From Xenorhabdus yunnanensis (lineage in GTDB: Bacteria; Pseudomonadota; Gammaproteobacteria; Enterobacterales; Enterobacteriaceae): a stretch of DNA of 64,000 bases. The translations under genes were made by a program, and so were the position numbers. The notes beneath the pieces were generated by a model. That model saw only the letters and a list, made by a program, of their open reading frames with translations, had not been told where the DNA came from and did not search any database. Shown in pieces: positions 38,504-46,878 of this stretch. Every line of letters starts with the position of its first letter. Position 1 is the stretch's first letter. The stretch is from contig NZ_JAQRFI010000006.1 in the NCBI RefSeq assembly GCF_028598805.1, forward strand, positions 55,831 to 119,830, written 5' to 3'.

Positions 38504-39421
38504 ATGAATAATATTGAGAATCTTACCTCAATGGTGGTCTTTGCCCGTGTCGTAGAGACGCTGAGCTTTACCGAATCCGCGAGATCATTAAGGCTTTCCA
38601 AGTCGTCCGTCAGCCGTGAGATTGCACAATTGGAAGTGAGATTAGGTACCCAATTGCTCAATCGTACAACGCGCAAAATTCAAGTAACAGAAGTCGGGAT
38701 GAGTTATTACCAATACTGCCACCGAATTCTTACCGAAGCCCAAAATGCCGAACATTTTATACGTAATTTCCATGAAGAACCGATGGGAAGTTTGCGTTTG
38801 ATTGCTCCGGTATCCTTTGGCAGTCAATGTATTGTCCCTGCCCTGAATAGCTTTATCGCCGGAAATATTCACATCAGCGTAGATCTGGAACTGACTGACA
38901 GAACGATTAATATGGAAGAAGATCAATGTGACATTGCGATCATTATAGGACGTGAAACACCACAATATCCACTTGTCAGGCCTTTGATTGATATTACTTG
39001 GGGGCTTTACGCAACACCAGACTATATAAGCCAATTTTCGCCAATAGATAAACCCGAAGATCTCCCTCGCTACGATTACCTGCTATTCCGTGGCCCTGCG
39101 CATACTATCTCTCTGCCGTTCCGTAAAGAAAGAAATAAGCTGGATATTGAAGTCCGCAGCCGATTTCGCATCAATAACAGTGTGGCATTAATGAATTCCG
39201 CCCTGACTGGGGCTGGTATTGCCTATCTACCCGACTATGTTACTCATGAAGCAGTCGCAGAAGGAAAGTTAGTACGGCTTCTTCCTGAATGGAGCATGGA
39301 TATTTACCAAGCATGGATATTGTTTAAATCAGAAAGCACGCTATCTTCGCGTGTCCAACAGTTTGCAAATTCTTTGCAGCGCAAGTTGAAGCAAGATTTG
39401 GAGAGCGGGAAGAATCATTAA
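38504..39421 (+). CDS. LysR-family transcriptional regulator
   Basis: LysR-type regulator, 305 residues from ATG 38504 (MNNIENLTSMVVFARVVETL); the frame is open to 38456 but the added residues look non-coding. Helix-turn-helix: FTESARSLRLSKSSVSREIAQLEVRLGTQLLNRTTRK. The effector domain includes LIAPVSFGSQC and SALTGAGIAYLPDYV. No divergent target gene: upstream is IS debris, so its partner may have been lost, or it regulates at a distance. The convergent neighbour is the Sua5-like gene. Confidence 0.85.
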   Translation: MNNIENLTSMVVFARVVETLSFTESARSLRLSKSSVSREIAQLEVRLGTQLLNRTTRKIQVTEVGMSYYQYCHRILTEAQNAEHFIRNFHEEPMGSLRLIAPVSFGSQCIVPALNSFIAGNIHISVDLELTDRTINMEEDQCDIAIIIGRETPQYPLVRPLIDITWGLYATPDYISQFSPIDKPEDLPRYDYLLFRGPAHTISLPFRKERNKLDIEVRSRFRINNSVALMNSALTGAGIAYLPDYVTHEAVAEGKLVRLLPEWSMDIYQAWILFKSESTLSSRVQQFANSLQRKLKQDLESGKNH

Positions 39422-39486
39422 TGCGGGTACAATCGCACCCGCTAAAAATATCATCTGCAAAAAGCACTGGTAGCCATCAATAGTAA

Positions 39487-40266
39487 TTAATAATAATTGC
39501 CGTGACGGTAATCCCAAGTCGTGAAAATGTCGGACATCATCGCCATGATTTTGTTTACATCCAACCCCTTGCGGATTAATACCGGACACGGGGTAATATC
39601 GCGCTGACCATTTTGCAGAGGAACTAATTTGCCACTTTCATCTACCATCGCAACCATAACGCCTTGCTCATAACGAGTTTGCTCGGTTTCATTTGGCTGA
39701 ATAGATTTAACATAGTCATTGGCGGAGATAATCAAATCAGCCCGTTCTTCTATCCTCTCACCGATACATTCAACCAACCCACGATTACCTTTACCTGATG
39801 GATTTGCTGAGCTGGCAAAAGAAAACTTGCCATATTTTTCCCAAAGTTCTTTTGCCAATATTTCGCCCGGTTTACCAAACTTAATCACGAAACAGCTCGT
39901 ACCACGCTGATCCATCATCAGTTCTTTAGAACCATCATCTGGGATACGGGCTACTGCTTCTTCCTTCCACGGCAAAATACAGCCTAACAATACATCTTCA
40001 TCCCAATGTCTTTGATAAAGTTCTTCAATTTCTGCGTTAAGCTGAGCCAATTCTTTCAACTGTTCCAAAGATCCACATAAAACAACACCCGGTTTGTTAC
40101 GATTACGCAGCTTAGCGTCAAATTTGCGCTCCAGACCTTGCGCATCAGATGTCATGATAATGTAGCCAACTTTGGTTGGGCAGACGATCATTCCTCCGTC
40201 ATTAGAGAGGATCTCTACTGCTTCCTGCTGTAACCCATTATTCCATTGAATTTTTTTGCTGCTCAT
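39487..40266 (-). CDS. Sua5/YciO/YrdC-family protein
   Basis: YrdC-fold protein of 259 residues. The fold is seen in the segment GGMIVCPTKVGYIIM (residue about 24), KPGVVLCGSLEQL, and SFASSANPSGKGN, the nucleotide-binding motif SSANxSG of threonylcarbamoyl-AMP synthases. The N-terminal KxR motif of TsaC (KRPxxKP) is altered: KLRNRNKPG is the nearest match. It is longer than TsaC (about 190) and has extra C-terminal residues with PCPVLIRKGLDVNKI. It is therefore probably a paralogue with a specialised acyl- or carbamoyl-adenylate role. It shares its strand with the PEBP gene 40 bp upstream. Confidence 0.78.
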   Translation of the reverse strand: MSSKKIQWNNGLQQEAVEILSNDGGMIVCPTKVGYIIMTSDAQGLERKFDAKLRNRNKPGVVLCGSLEQLKELAQLNAEIEELYQRHWDEDVLLGCILPWKEEAVARIPDDGSKELMMDQRGTSCFVIKFGKPGEILAKELWEKYGKFSFASSANPSGKGNRGLVECIGERIEERADLIISANDYVKSIQPNETEQTRYEQGVMVAMVDESGKLVPLQNGQRDITPCPVLIRKGLDVNKIMAMMSDIFTTWDYRHGNYY

Positions 40267-40306
40267 ATTGATACCCTCTACTGGAAACAGAAGAATTATT
40301 AATCAG

Positions 40307-40792
40307 TTAACGTTGGTAGTAACCGGTAATAGAAGCTGTTGCCAAGGTATTGGCTTGGATCATAAAACGCGCAACAGCGTTTGTTGTTTCAGCATCGACT
40401 CCCAGTTTTTCTACCGATAAGGCATGTACAGTGAAAATATAGCGATGCGCTTTATCACCGACAGGTGGGCAAGGGCCATCGAAACCAATCAGGCCATAAT
40501 CATTTCTGCTCTGAATTGTACCGACTGGCAATTTTCTGCCATCACTTTGCCCTGCATTTGCAGGTAAGACTTGTGTTTCAATGGGGATATCAAAAGCGAC
40601 CCAGTGCCAGAAACCACTGCCTGTTGGTGCATCAGGATCATAGACAGTAATTGCAAAACTTTTGGTTTCGGCTGGTGCTTCTGCCCAAGCGAGTTCGGGG
40701 GAACGGCTATCGCCATTGCCACCAAATTCATTAAATTCATGTTCTTTTTTCAAGAAGTCATTATTCTTAAATTCAACTGAATTGATAATCAT
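40307..40792 (-). CDS. PEBP-family protein (YbhB/YbcL type)
   Basis: Phosphatidylethanolamine-binding/Raf-kinase-inhibitor-like protein, 161 residues from ATG 40792. Motifs: SPELAWAEAPAETKSFAITV, YDPDAPTGSGFWHWVAFDIP (anion pocket with DPDAP and HW), YGLIGFDGPCPPVGDKAHRY (GxxPP-HRY) and the C-terminal ANTLATASITGYY. The alternative ATG at 40810 adds six residues. Ligand unknown; the bacterial homologues are cytosolic small-ligand-binding proteins. No signal peptide. May be co-transcribed with the Sua5-like gene. Confidence 0.88.
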   Translation of the reverse strand: MIINSVEFKNNDFLKKEHEFNEFGGNGDSRSPELAWAEAPAETKSFAITVYDPDAPTGSGFWHWVAFDIPIETQVLPANAGQSDGRKLPVGTIQSRNDYGLIGFDGPCPPVGDKAHRYIFTVHALSVEKLGVDAETTNAVARFMIQANTLATASITGYYQR

Positions 40793-41016
40793 GCTTGTGT
40801 CCCCATTCAATGCCTTTTAAAACATCCTAGCGCAGTTTTTCTCTGCTGCAAGACTAGAGCATGATTTTGCCGGATTGTTTCAGTTTAGGAACAATAAGTG
40901 AGTCGCAGAAATATTTTGATGGTATCTCTGTTTTCTTTATTTTCTCACAAAACATTCACCCTTCTTTATGTTCTGCAAGAATGATTTTAATTAGTTTTTA
41001 TTTTTCTGTTTTTAAT

Positions 41017-41058
41017 AAATCACCCCGAAATCTAGATAATTAGATTTCGGGGTGATTT
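41017..41058. terminator. Terminator downstream of the siderophore-binding protein gene
   Basis: An 18-bp perfect inverted repeat AAATCACCCCGAAATCTA / TAGATTTCGGGGTGATTT with a 6-nt loop, flanked by A/T-rich runs, follows the minus-strand gene that ends at 41088. Confidence 0.88.
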
Positions 41059-41087
41059 CAGGGAAAATGAATTATTAATTTGCGGAA

Positions 41088-42032
41088 TTATAATGCATCA
41101 GCAATTGCATTGACTTGTCGCGTCATACTGTCCAAACCGCCACCAGACAAGTACCAGAGATCAGACTGTAAATACACGATCTTACCGTTTTTGTAGGCAT
41201 TAGTTGATTTGACTTGATCATTTTCAAACCGATCTTTTTCCAGCTTACCTGCCCCAATTGCTTCACTACGATCGATAATAAAAATCACATCAGGGTTTGC
41301 TTGCGCAATCATATCCGCTGTCACTGAACGACTTTTGTCTGTGTCTGATTTAGCAGGCAATACAGCACGAGGAGCTTTAATTACGTTGTAAACAATGGCT
41401 TGATTATTAGGATATAATTCACCAGCATTGTGTAGTAATACCAATACATTGCTGTTCGCTGCTTTCACTTTTTCCTGTGCGGATGCAATAGTTTTTTCTA
41501 ACTCAGCAGATTGGGTTTTAACTATATCCTGCTTATTAAATAATTCGCCTAATAATTTTAGATTACTATCAACAGATGACAGATAATTTTTATTGTCGGT
41601 GCTTAAATTCACAGTGGGTGCAATTTGCGACAAACGATCATAGGAAGATCCCTGACGCCCTGTAATAACAATCAGATCAGGTTTTATTTCAGCTAACTTT
41701 TCCAAATTCGGTTCTTTCATTCCCCCAGCATTGTGCATACTTGCAGGCATATCACTGCGCACATATTCAGGCAGGTTCTCGATAGGTAGTGCAATCACCC
41801 GATCAGATAACCCCAATTTTGTCATCGAATCATAAGTTCCGAAATCGAACAGAACAACTCGTTTTGGATTCTTTTTAACCTGAGTTTCACCGGAAAGATG
41901 CTTTACTGTGACATAATCACCAGACTTAGCTGTTACTGAATTTGGCGTAAATAATTCTGGTGATTGACTGAATGCAGAGTAACTGGTAACAGAAAGTAAT
42001 GATGCAATAACAATTGGCAGGATTTTTTTCAT
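41088..42032 (-). CDS. Siderophore ABC transporter substrate-binding protein (FatB/YclQ-like)
   Basis: Periplasmic iron-siderophore binding protein of 314 residues with a Sec signal peptide (MKKILPIVIASLLSVTSYSAFS). Cluster A-8 fold motifs: NPKRVVLFDFGTYDSMTKLGL, KEPNLEKLAEIKPDLIVITGRQ, NPDVIFIIDRSEAI, and the C-terminal DLWYLSGGGLDSMTRQVN, shared with catecholate/petrobactin-type binding proteins. No permease or ATPase gene is adjacent, so it is an orphan that must work with a transporter elsewhere or has lost its partners. A Fur-like palindrome 70-100 bp upstream suggests iron repression. Terminated by a strong hairpin. Confidence 0.88.
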   Translation of the reverse strand: MKKILPIVIASLLSVTSYSAFSQSPELFTPNSVTAKSGDYVTVKHLSGETQVKKNPKRVVLFDFGTYDSMTKLGLSDRVIALPIENLPEYVRSDMPASMHNAGGMKEPNLEKLAEIKPDLIVITGRQGSSYDRLSQIAPTVNLSTDNKNYLSSVDSNLKLLGELFNKQDIVKTQSAELEKTIASAQEKVKAANSNVLVLLHNAGELYPNNQAIVYNVIKAPRAVLPAKSDTDKSRSVTADMIAQANPDVIFIIDRSEAIGAGKLEKDRFENDQVKSTNAYKNGKIVYLQSDLWYLSGGGLDSMTRQVNAIADAL

Positions 42033-42103
42033 TGCTACACCTAAATTGAACCTATTAGTAAGAGATGACTTGCATTCTAGGTAGCGACATTAATATGTCA
42101 ACA

Positions 42104-42136
42104 AAATAAGAATCAATTTCATATTGATTCTTATTT
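42104..42136. promoter_or_regulatory. Fur-like palindrome upstream of the siderophore-binding protein
   Basis: Perfect 14-bp arms AAATAAGAATCAAT (42104-42117) and ATTGATTCTTATTT (42123-42136) with a 5-bp centre. The arms resemble the overlapping-hexamer Fur box (AATGAGAATnATTCTCATT type) and are placed about 72 bp upstream of the start. Seen as palindrome; Fur binding is inferred from the target's function. Confidence 0.6.
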
Positions 42137-42212
42137 GCTTTAAAATTAACCAATTTATTTTATACCGGTGATAGTTGAGATACTGTTACTGTCTCAAGCA
42201 TAAAACTGACTT

Positions 42213-42473
42213 TTATTCCAATTGATTAATAAGTGCTACTATTTTGCTTGGTGCTCTTGCTTCCACTAACAGAGAAACCGCTACTGTATATACATTTCCA
42301 TCAGCAACAAAAAATGATTGATCACCTACTTCAATAACTAATACAGAGCCTGACAAATAGCCAACTGTACCATCAGGATTACATTTAACTGTAAATAACT
42401 TGTCAACCAAGTGTGGGCAACTTTGTCTTAGTACCAAAATCCATAAATGCCGTATCAGATAAAAAATCCGCAT
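42213..42473 (-). CDS. Small hypothetical protein
   Basis: An open frame of 86 codons with some coding character in its C-terminal two thirds (NPDGTVGYLSGSVLVIEVG and ARAPSKIVALINQLE). The N-terminus MRIFYLIRHLWILVLRQSC is basic-hydrophobic but looks less like genuine coding sequence. No family recognised, no clear ribosome-binding site. May be a real small gene or the tail of a lost gene. Confidence 0.35.
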   Translation of the reverse strand: MRIFYLIRHLWILVLRQSCPHLVDKLFTVKCNPDGTVGYLSGSVLVIEVGDQSFFVADGNVYTVAVSLLVEARAPSKIVALINQLE

Positions 42474-42989
42474 TACTATATATAGAAATTATAGATAGAA
42501 TATTGTTGAAATGAAATAATTTCATTCATTAATACATTTTCAATTTTATTAATTGGTTGTACTAAATAATTCCACTTTTAAATTATATATTAAGAATTTT
42601 AAAATCATCAATATATATCTGATTCGTATAATAAAGGTTATAAAACTCAGTTAATAATCTATAAATTAAAAACACCAAATGAATTAATTAAAGAAATGCA
42701 ATCGCTTTTACTTATAGATCAATAACCTGGCAGTTATTATATGAAATCATGCAATATAAAATATTATAGAAATAATACTAATAATAAATTTATTTAATTG
42801 TTAGCTAATTAGTTATATGCAAATATATGAATAATTATCTTCCTGATAGATAATTGCTGACATTGTAGGAAAATAGTGTGCATAGCGAGTGAAATTCGGT
42901 GATCCATGAACAAAAGTTGAAACTGTTCATTCGGTTTTCGAAGCTATAGCACAGCCTTTAAGCTACTAATAAATAAAATATAGGCGCAT
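42474..42989. other. AT-rich region upstream of the unknown-desulfurase-methyltransferase operon
   Basis: About 515 bp, AT-rich with no gene. It must hold the promoter of the plus-strand operon at 42990. The stretch 42890-42960 has higher GC with GTGAAATTCGG / CATTCGGTTTTCG words and could be the regulatory or leader part. No riboswitch was recognised. Confidence 0.4.
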
Positions 42990-43874
42990 ATGCAACAACT
43001 TAATATCACAAATAGTCATCGGCTGGTTCAATCCGAGGCTGAGCTACTCGACCTGATTCTTACCGAAATCACTAATACATCACATCCTGATCTCGTCATT
43101 ATGGGAGGGCATTTCATGCTTTTCCTTGATGAAGTGCAAAAGTGTCTTGTTCCGGGAATCATCGAAGAAAATACCTCACCCATGCGCGAAAGAATTGCAC
43201 GACGTGTAGGTATTTTTCCGGGATATAGTTGGGAACTTGGTGTTCGGGTTGCAGAGCAGCTTGAACAGAAATTCGACACAATCAAATTTCTGCTGCTCAT
43301 CAATGATTGGCAATATGTTTCGCACGACAGCGGATCTGCATCCGAATTAAGACAAGCCTTCTACGAGAAATTCAACACGCTTCCGGCCTCGTACAAATCT
43401 GTCTTAGAGCGTAGTGGACAATTTTCTGAGCAGAACATACTTGCAAGCCGAAAACATCCTATTGCTTACCCTGAAACCTGGCTGAAATATCGGTTCCAAA
43501 AAAGTGCCGATAAGTTAGTTAAAGCCGGACGTTTAGAACGTCGTGTTCTTGATAGTGGCCCGAATGCCGGAACCGAAGTCTCCCTTGTGGATGAAAACGG
43601 CGACTATAGGCCCCTCATTACCTGTGGCGTTACCGGATGTGCAGGAGAAATTACCGAAATGATAGCTGAGGTCTATAAGGCACAGCATCGTCTTCTGGTT
43701 ATCTTTGCCCCCGGAGAGTGTTTCCAACCCGTCAAAACAGGAGTAAGTACAGCTCTCTCCCTGTATGGGCTGTCTGGCATGAAGGTTATCGTCGCAGATC
43801 CAGGTGGAAGCGGAGAAATGCAACCAGAAGAGATCTTTTCGAAGCTCGTTAACGTTGAGGTTTTCACTTCTTGA
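42990..43874 (+). CDS. Uncharacterised protein, first gene of a sulfur-type operon
   Basis: A 294-residue soluble protein; I do not recognise the family. N-terminal part: alternating helices and strands with DLVIMGGHFMLFLDEVQKC. Central part: a conserved-looking FLLLINDWQYV strand with LRQAFYEKFNTLPASYK, then charged YPETWLKYRFQKSADKLV. C-terminal part: ITCGVTGCAGEITEMIAEVY, with Cys-x4-Cys, and LLVIFAPGECFQPVKTGV. No signal peptide or membrane segment. It is followed 12 bp later by a cysteine desulfurase gene, so a role in sulfur transfer or in making a sulfur-containing metabolite is inferred; the cysteines could carry a persulfide. GC content is higher than in the flanking DNA. Confidence 0.6.
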   Translation: MQQLNITNSHRLVQSEAELLDLILTEITNTSHPDLVIMGGHFMLFLDEVQKCLVPGIIEENTSPMRERIARRVGIFPGYSWELGVRVAEQLEQKFDTIKFLLLINDWQYVSHDSGSASELRQAFYEKFNTLPASYKSVLERSGQFSEQNILASRKHPIAYPETWLKYRFQKSADKLVKAGRLERRVLDSGPNAGTEVSLVDENGDYRPLITCGVTGCAGEITEMIAEVYKAQHRLLVIFAPGECFQPVKTGVSTALSLYGLSGMKVIVADPGGSGEMQPEEIFSKLVNVEVFTS

Positions 43875-43886
43875 CGGAGAGTTGTT

Positions 43887-45041
43887 ATGAATGTCAATGA
43901 AAAAGCTAATGGCATTATCTATCTGGATCACTGTGCCACAACGCCGTGTTCTCCAGAAGTTGCTGATATCATGCGGTCTTACATGGACAATGAATTTGGT
44001 AACCCGTCTTCTTCTCATATGATGGGGCGTCGGGCCCGATATGCTGTCGAGTGTGCAACTCAGCAAATTGCATCGCTCATCGGTGCACGCCCAGAAGAGA
44101 TTGTTTTTACATCGGGTGCTACAGAAGCCAATAATATCGCGCTTTTTTCAAGTTTTGCCCATAACGAACGTGCTCCTGCGGGAGCACTGCTTTGCCCCAT
44201 TGACCATAAATCTGTGCTACATGTTGGCAAAGAATTGGCTCGTCGGGAGCTTGCTATCGGCTACCTTCCTGTTGCAGCTAATGGTCAAGTACACCCAGAA
44301 GATGTTATGACCAAGTTGACAGCTGACACTCGTATTATCAGTGTTGCTCATGTGAATTCTGAACTGGGTACGATTCAGCCGATAGATGAGATAGCTGCGA
44401 TCACCCGCCGATCAGGAGCTTGGCTACATGTAGATGCAGTCCAGTCTGTCGGAAAACTTCCTTTGAATGTTAAGGACACCGGGATTGACTTATTGTCACT
44501 TTCCGCCCATAAGCTGAGGGGGCCGAAAGGAATCGGGGCACTTTTTGTCGATTCACGCATCACGAAACATTTGAGGCCTTTTATCTATGGTGGCGGCCAA
44601 AATCATTTGCGTAGCGGCACTTTGCCAACACCGTTAATTGTAGGATTCGGTCTTGCGTGCCAGATGGCCCACTTGAGCCTTATTCAACATAAAACAAAAG
44701 TCACGGCACTGAGAAACCATTTTGTGACTCGTCTTCTGCAAAAAGTACCAAATGCTGTGTTAAACACAGATCTTTCTTGCAGTTCACCCTATATCGTGAA
44801 CATTCGATTTGAAGGTATTGCTTCGGAAGCACTCATATCTGGTTTGCATCAAGTAGCTATATCGTCAGGCTCTGCTTGCAACTCCACAGAACTACAACCC
44901 TCATACGTTCTCACAACTGTCGGCTTAAGCGCTGCTCAAGCCGGTTCATCAGTTCGTTTTTGCCTAAGTCCGGATCTTGACAATGATGTATTAGATACCG
45001 CAATTGAACATCTCGTCTTCCGATTAAATTCAATTCGTTAG
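43887..45041 (+). CDS. Cysteine desulfurase (NifS/IscS group)
   Basis: PLP-dependent enzyme converting cysteine to alanine with transfer of sulfur to an enzyme persulfide, 384 residues. IYLDHCATTPCSPEV at the start, EFGNPSSSHMMGRRAR, FTSGATEANNIAL, the PLP-lysine motif SLSAHKLRGPKGIGALF, and the mobile persulfide cysteine in ISSGSACNSTELQPSYVL. This is the group-I loop, so it can hand sulfur to acceptors. It is 12 bp after the unknown gene and 11 bp before a methyltransferase, so it is not the housekeeping isc copy. A role in a dedicated sulfuration pathway is inferred. Confidence 0.88.
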   Translation: MNVNEKANGIIYLDHCATTPCSPEVADIMRSYMDNEFGNPSSSHMMGRRARYAVECATQQIASLIGARPEEIVFTSGATEANNIALFSSFAHNERAPAGALLCPIDHKSVLHVGKELARRELAIGYLPVAANGQVHPEDVMTKLTADTRIISVAHVNSELGTIQPIDEIAAITRRSGAWLHVDAVQSVGKLPLNVKDTGIDLLSLSAHKLRGPKGIGALFVDSRITKHLRPFIYGGGQNHLRSGTLPTPLIVGFGLACQMAHLSLIQHKTKVTALRNHFVTRLLQKVPNAVLNTDLSCSSPYIVNIRFEGIASEALISGLHQVAISSGSACNSTELQPSYVLTTVGLSAAQAGSSVRFCLSPDLDNDVLDTAIEHLVFRLNSIR

Positions 45042-45052
45042 GAGTATTATCC

Positions 45053-45871
45053 ATGACCATGCAAACCTCTTCCCCAAGTTCTGGTTTTTATGAGCGAGCT
45101 TTCAGAAGTTTTTCTTCCACAGCCATTTCCGAAGTGCGCAGAGAAACCTATGGGGAAGATTTGGGACAAAACAACTGGTCCTCTGTTGATGAATTTAGAA
45201 AGTTTTCGCAATGGCTTAAACTGTCCGATCGCTCGCATGTGCTGGATGTATGTAGTGGTTCTGGCGGCCCGGCACTGTTTCTGGCAAAAACCAGCGGTTG
45301 CAGGGTGACAGGTGTCGACATTCACCCTGATGGCCTTCTTACTGCCAGACAACTTGCGGTTGATTTCGAACTACAATCCCGCTGCAACTTTATTGACAGT
45401 GATGTTCGTCAGCCTTTGCCATTTCCTGATGGTACTTTTGACGCAATATGGTGTATTGACTCTGTGATTCATATTTGGGATCGATTGGCCCTGTTACGCG
45501 AATGGTATCGGTTACTGAAACCAGGTGGACGATTTTTGTATACCGACCCCACATTGGTTACGGGTATGCTCAGTAAAGAAGAGATTATGTTACGGGGTAC
45601 GCCGGGTTATTTCCTCTATAGTCCGGTCGGATTGAACGAGCGCTTGATTAGAGAAGCCGGTCTTTGCCTTGAAATGCAGGAGGATCTCACACAAAGCGTT
45701 GTTGAGCTGAGTGAACGCTGGCGTATCGCGCGTGAAAAGCGTAAGGAACAGCTTACCGCGATGGAAGGTGACAAGGCGTTCGAAAATATGCAGAATTTCT
45801 TGTCCACTACTCAATTAATTTCGACTGAACGAAGGATGTCGCGTGCAGTTTTTGTCGGTTATCGCCCGTGA
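45053..45871 (+). CDS. Class I SAM-dependent methyltransferase
   Basis: Rossmann-fold methyltransferase of 272 residues. Motif I is HVLDVCSGSGGPALFLAKTSG (quoted as VLDVCSGSGGPALFLA), motif II GVDIHPDGL, then FDAIWCIDSVIHIWD, LLKPGGRFLYTDPTLV. The N-terminal helix region FYERAFRSFSSTAISE resembles small-molecule (sterol/phosphoethanolamine/sarcosine-type) methyltransferases. The last gene of the three-gene operon, 11 bp after the desulfurase. It may S- or N-methylate the product. Confidence 0.82.
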   Translation: MTMQTSSPSSGFYERAFRSFSSTAISEVRRETYGEDLGQNNWSSVDEFRKFSQWLKLSDRSHVLDVCSGSGGPALFLAKTSGCRVTGVDIHPDGLLTARQLAVDFELQSRCNFIDSDVRQPLPFPDGTFDAIWCIDSVIHIWDRLALLREWYRLLKPGGRFLYTDPTLVTGMLSKEEIMLRGTPGYFLYSPVGLNERLIREAGLCLEMQEDLTQSVVELSERWRIAREKRKEQLTAMEGDKAFENMQNFLSTTQLISTERRMSRAVFVGYRP

Positions 45872-45937
45872 CAATTCCCTATTTTTGTCAGGTGAATTAG
45901 CTGCCTTAGCCTCTGAAGTATATTTAACTTAACTGTC

Positions 45938-45956
45938 GCCGGGCATCCAGCCCGGC
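45938..45956 (+). terminator. Hairpin after the methyltransferase gene
   Basis: GCCGGGC-ATCCA-GCCCGGC stem-loop 66 bp after the operon stop, followed by ATGTTTCTG. The U-run is short, so termination efficiency is uncertain. Confidence 0.6.
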
Positions 45957-46013
45957 ATGTTTCTGAATACCTTGCCTTGTAACAGAATCTCTCTCAAACT
46001 AAACAAAAATAAA

Positions 46014-46048
46014 CCAAGAAGAATTAATTTATTAATGATTCCTCTTGG
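46014..46048 (-). terminator. Terminator of yggN
   Basis: CCAAGAAGAAT / ATTCCTCTTGG stem (one internal mismatch) with an AT-rich loop; on the minus strand it is followed by TTTATTTTTG, a good rho-independent terminator for yggN, which ends at 46065. Confidence 0.75.
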
Positions 46049-46064
46049 ATTGGCATACTGTGAT

Positions 46065-46802
46065 TTACTTAATAGAATTCATAAGGCTAATACGCTGTTG
46101 TTCTAAGTTACTGGCTTTGCTACACGCTTCCTCTTTTAAGCGCTTCAATTCCTTTTCCTGCCTTTTCCATTCAGCATCAAAGCCATTTTGCATTCCACCC
46201 AATCCACCGAGGAGAGACATTAACACCTGTTTGCCATCACCATTTTGATTGCTATTTTTACGGCTCATTTCGTTAATGCTATCCTGCAAAATACCACCAA
46301 GGCTTTGCTCGATAAGTTTTTTACCTTCGGATTCTACTTGTTTGGCTGCCTGAGCGTTGAACATAAAACCATTAACACGAGTTTCAATTACTTTATCAAT
46401 TTGTTTATTGAGCTCAGATTCCAATTGAGATAAACGGTTGCGAACATTACTTTCCTTGCCCATCGTTTCGACAACTACTTTATCTAGTGACTGACGGGCA
46501 CCCGCCAAATGACTCTGCGCTTCTTTCTTAACCCACGGCAAATCCTGACGAATCGTTTGTTGGTATTGCAGAGCTTTGCTACGTTGTTTTGTACTCAATG
46601 GTAATGTCTTACCATCACGCGTTATGGAACCATCGGGCAGTATTTTCAGGCTTCCACTAGCCCCTGCAATTTGGACAGAATTTGGCGTGACAATAATGTC
46701 ATCATTAAGCGTCACATGACATTCAGAACTCGCCTGTGCCTGAGTAACAACTACCTGAGACGCAAATAACAATGATGCAGCAATCGTGATTCTGCGGAAC
46801 AT
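46065..46802 (-). CDS. yggN: YggN, DUF2884 periplasmic protein
   Basis: Secreted protein of 245 residues with a Sec signal peptide (cleavage after VTQAQA-S). DUF2884/YggN family: CHVTLNDDIIVTPNSVQI, SLKILPDGSITRDGKTL and the helical central part with RQSLDKVVVETMGKES. The C-terminal third is charged and coiled-coil-like (EWKRQEKELKRLKEEAC). Function unknown. Its position with glsB, yggL and trmB restores the E. coli order after the 24-kb insertion. Confidence 0.92.
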   Translation of the reverse strand: MFRRITIAASLLFASQVVVTQAQASSECHVTLNDDIIVTPNSVQIAGASGSLKILPDGSITRDGKTLPLSTKQRSKALQYQQTIRQDLPWVKKEAQSHLAGARQSLDKVVVETMGKESNVRNRLSQLESELNKQIDKVIETRVNGFMFNAQAAKQVESEGKKLIEQSLGGILQDSINEMSRKNSNQNGDGKQVLMSLLGGLGGMQNGFDAEWKRQEKELKRLKEEACSKASNLEQQRISLMNSIK

Positions 46803-46878
46803 ACATTCTCCTGATTTCTTTTACGTATTTCTTTTGCGCATTTATTTTGTGTAATAGCTTCTCATCAGCACGGACAAA

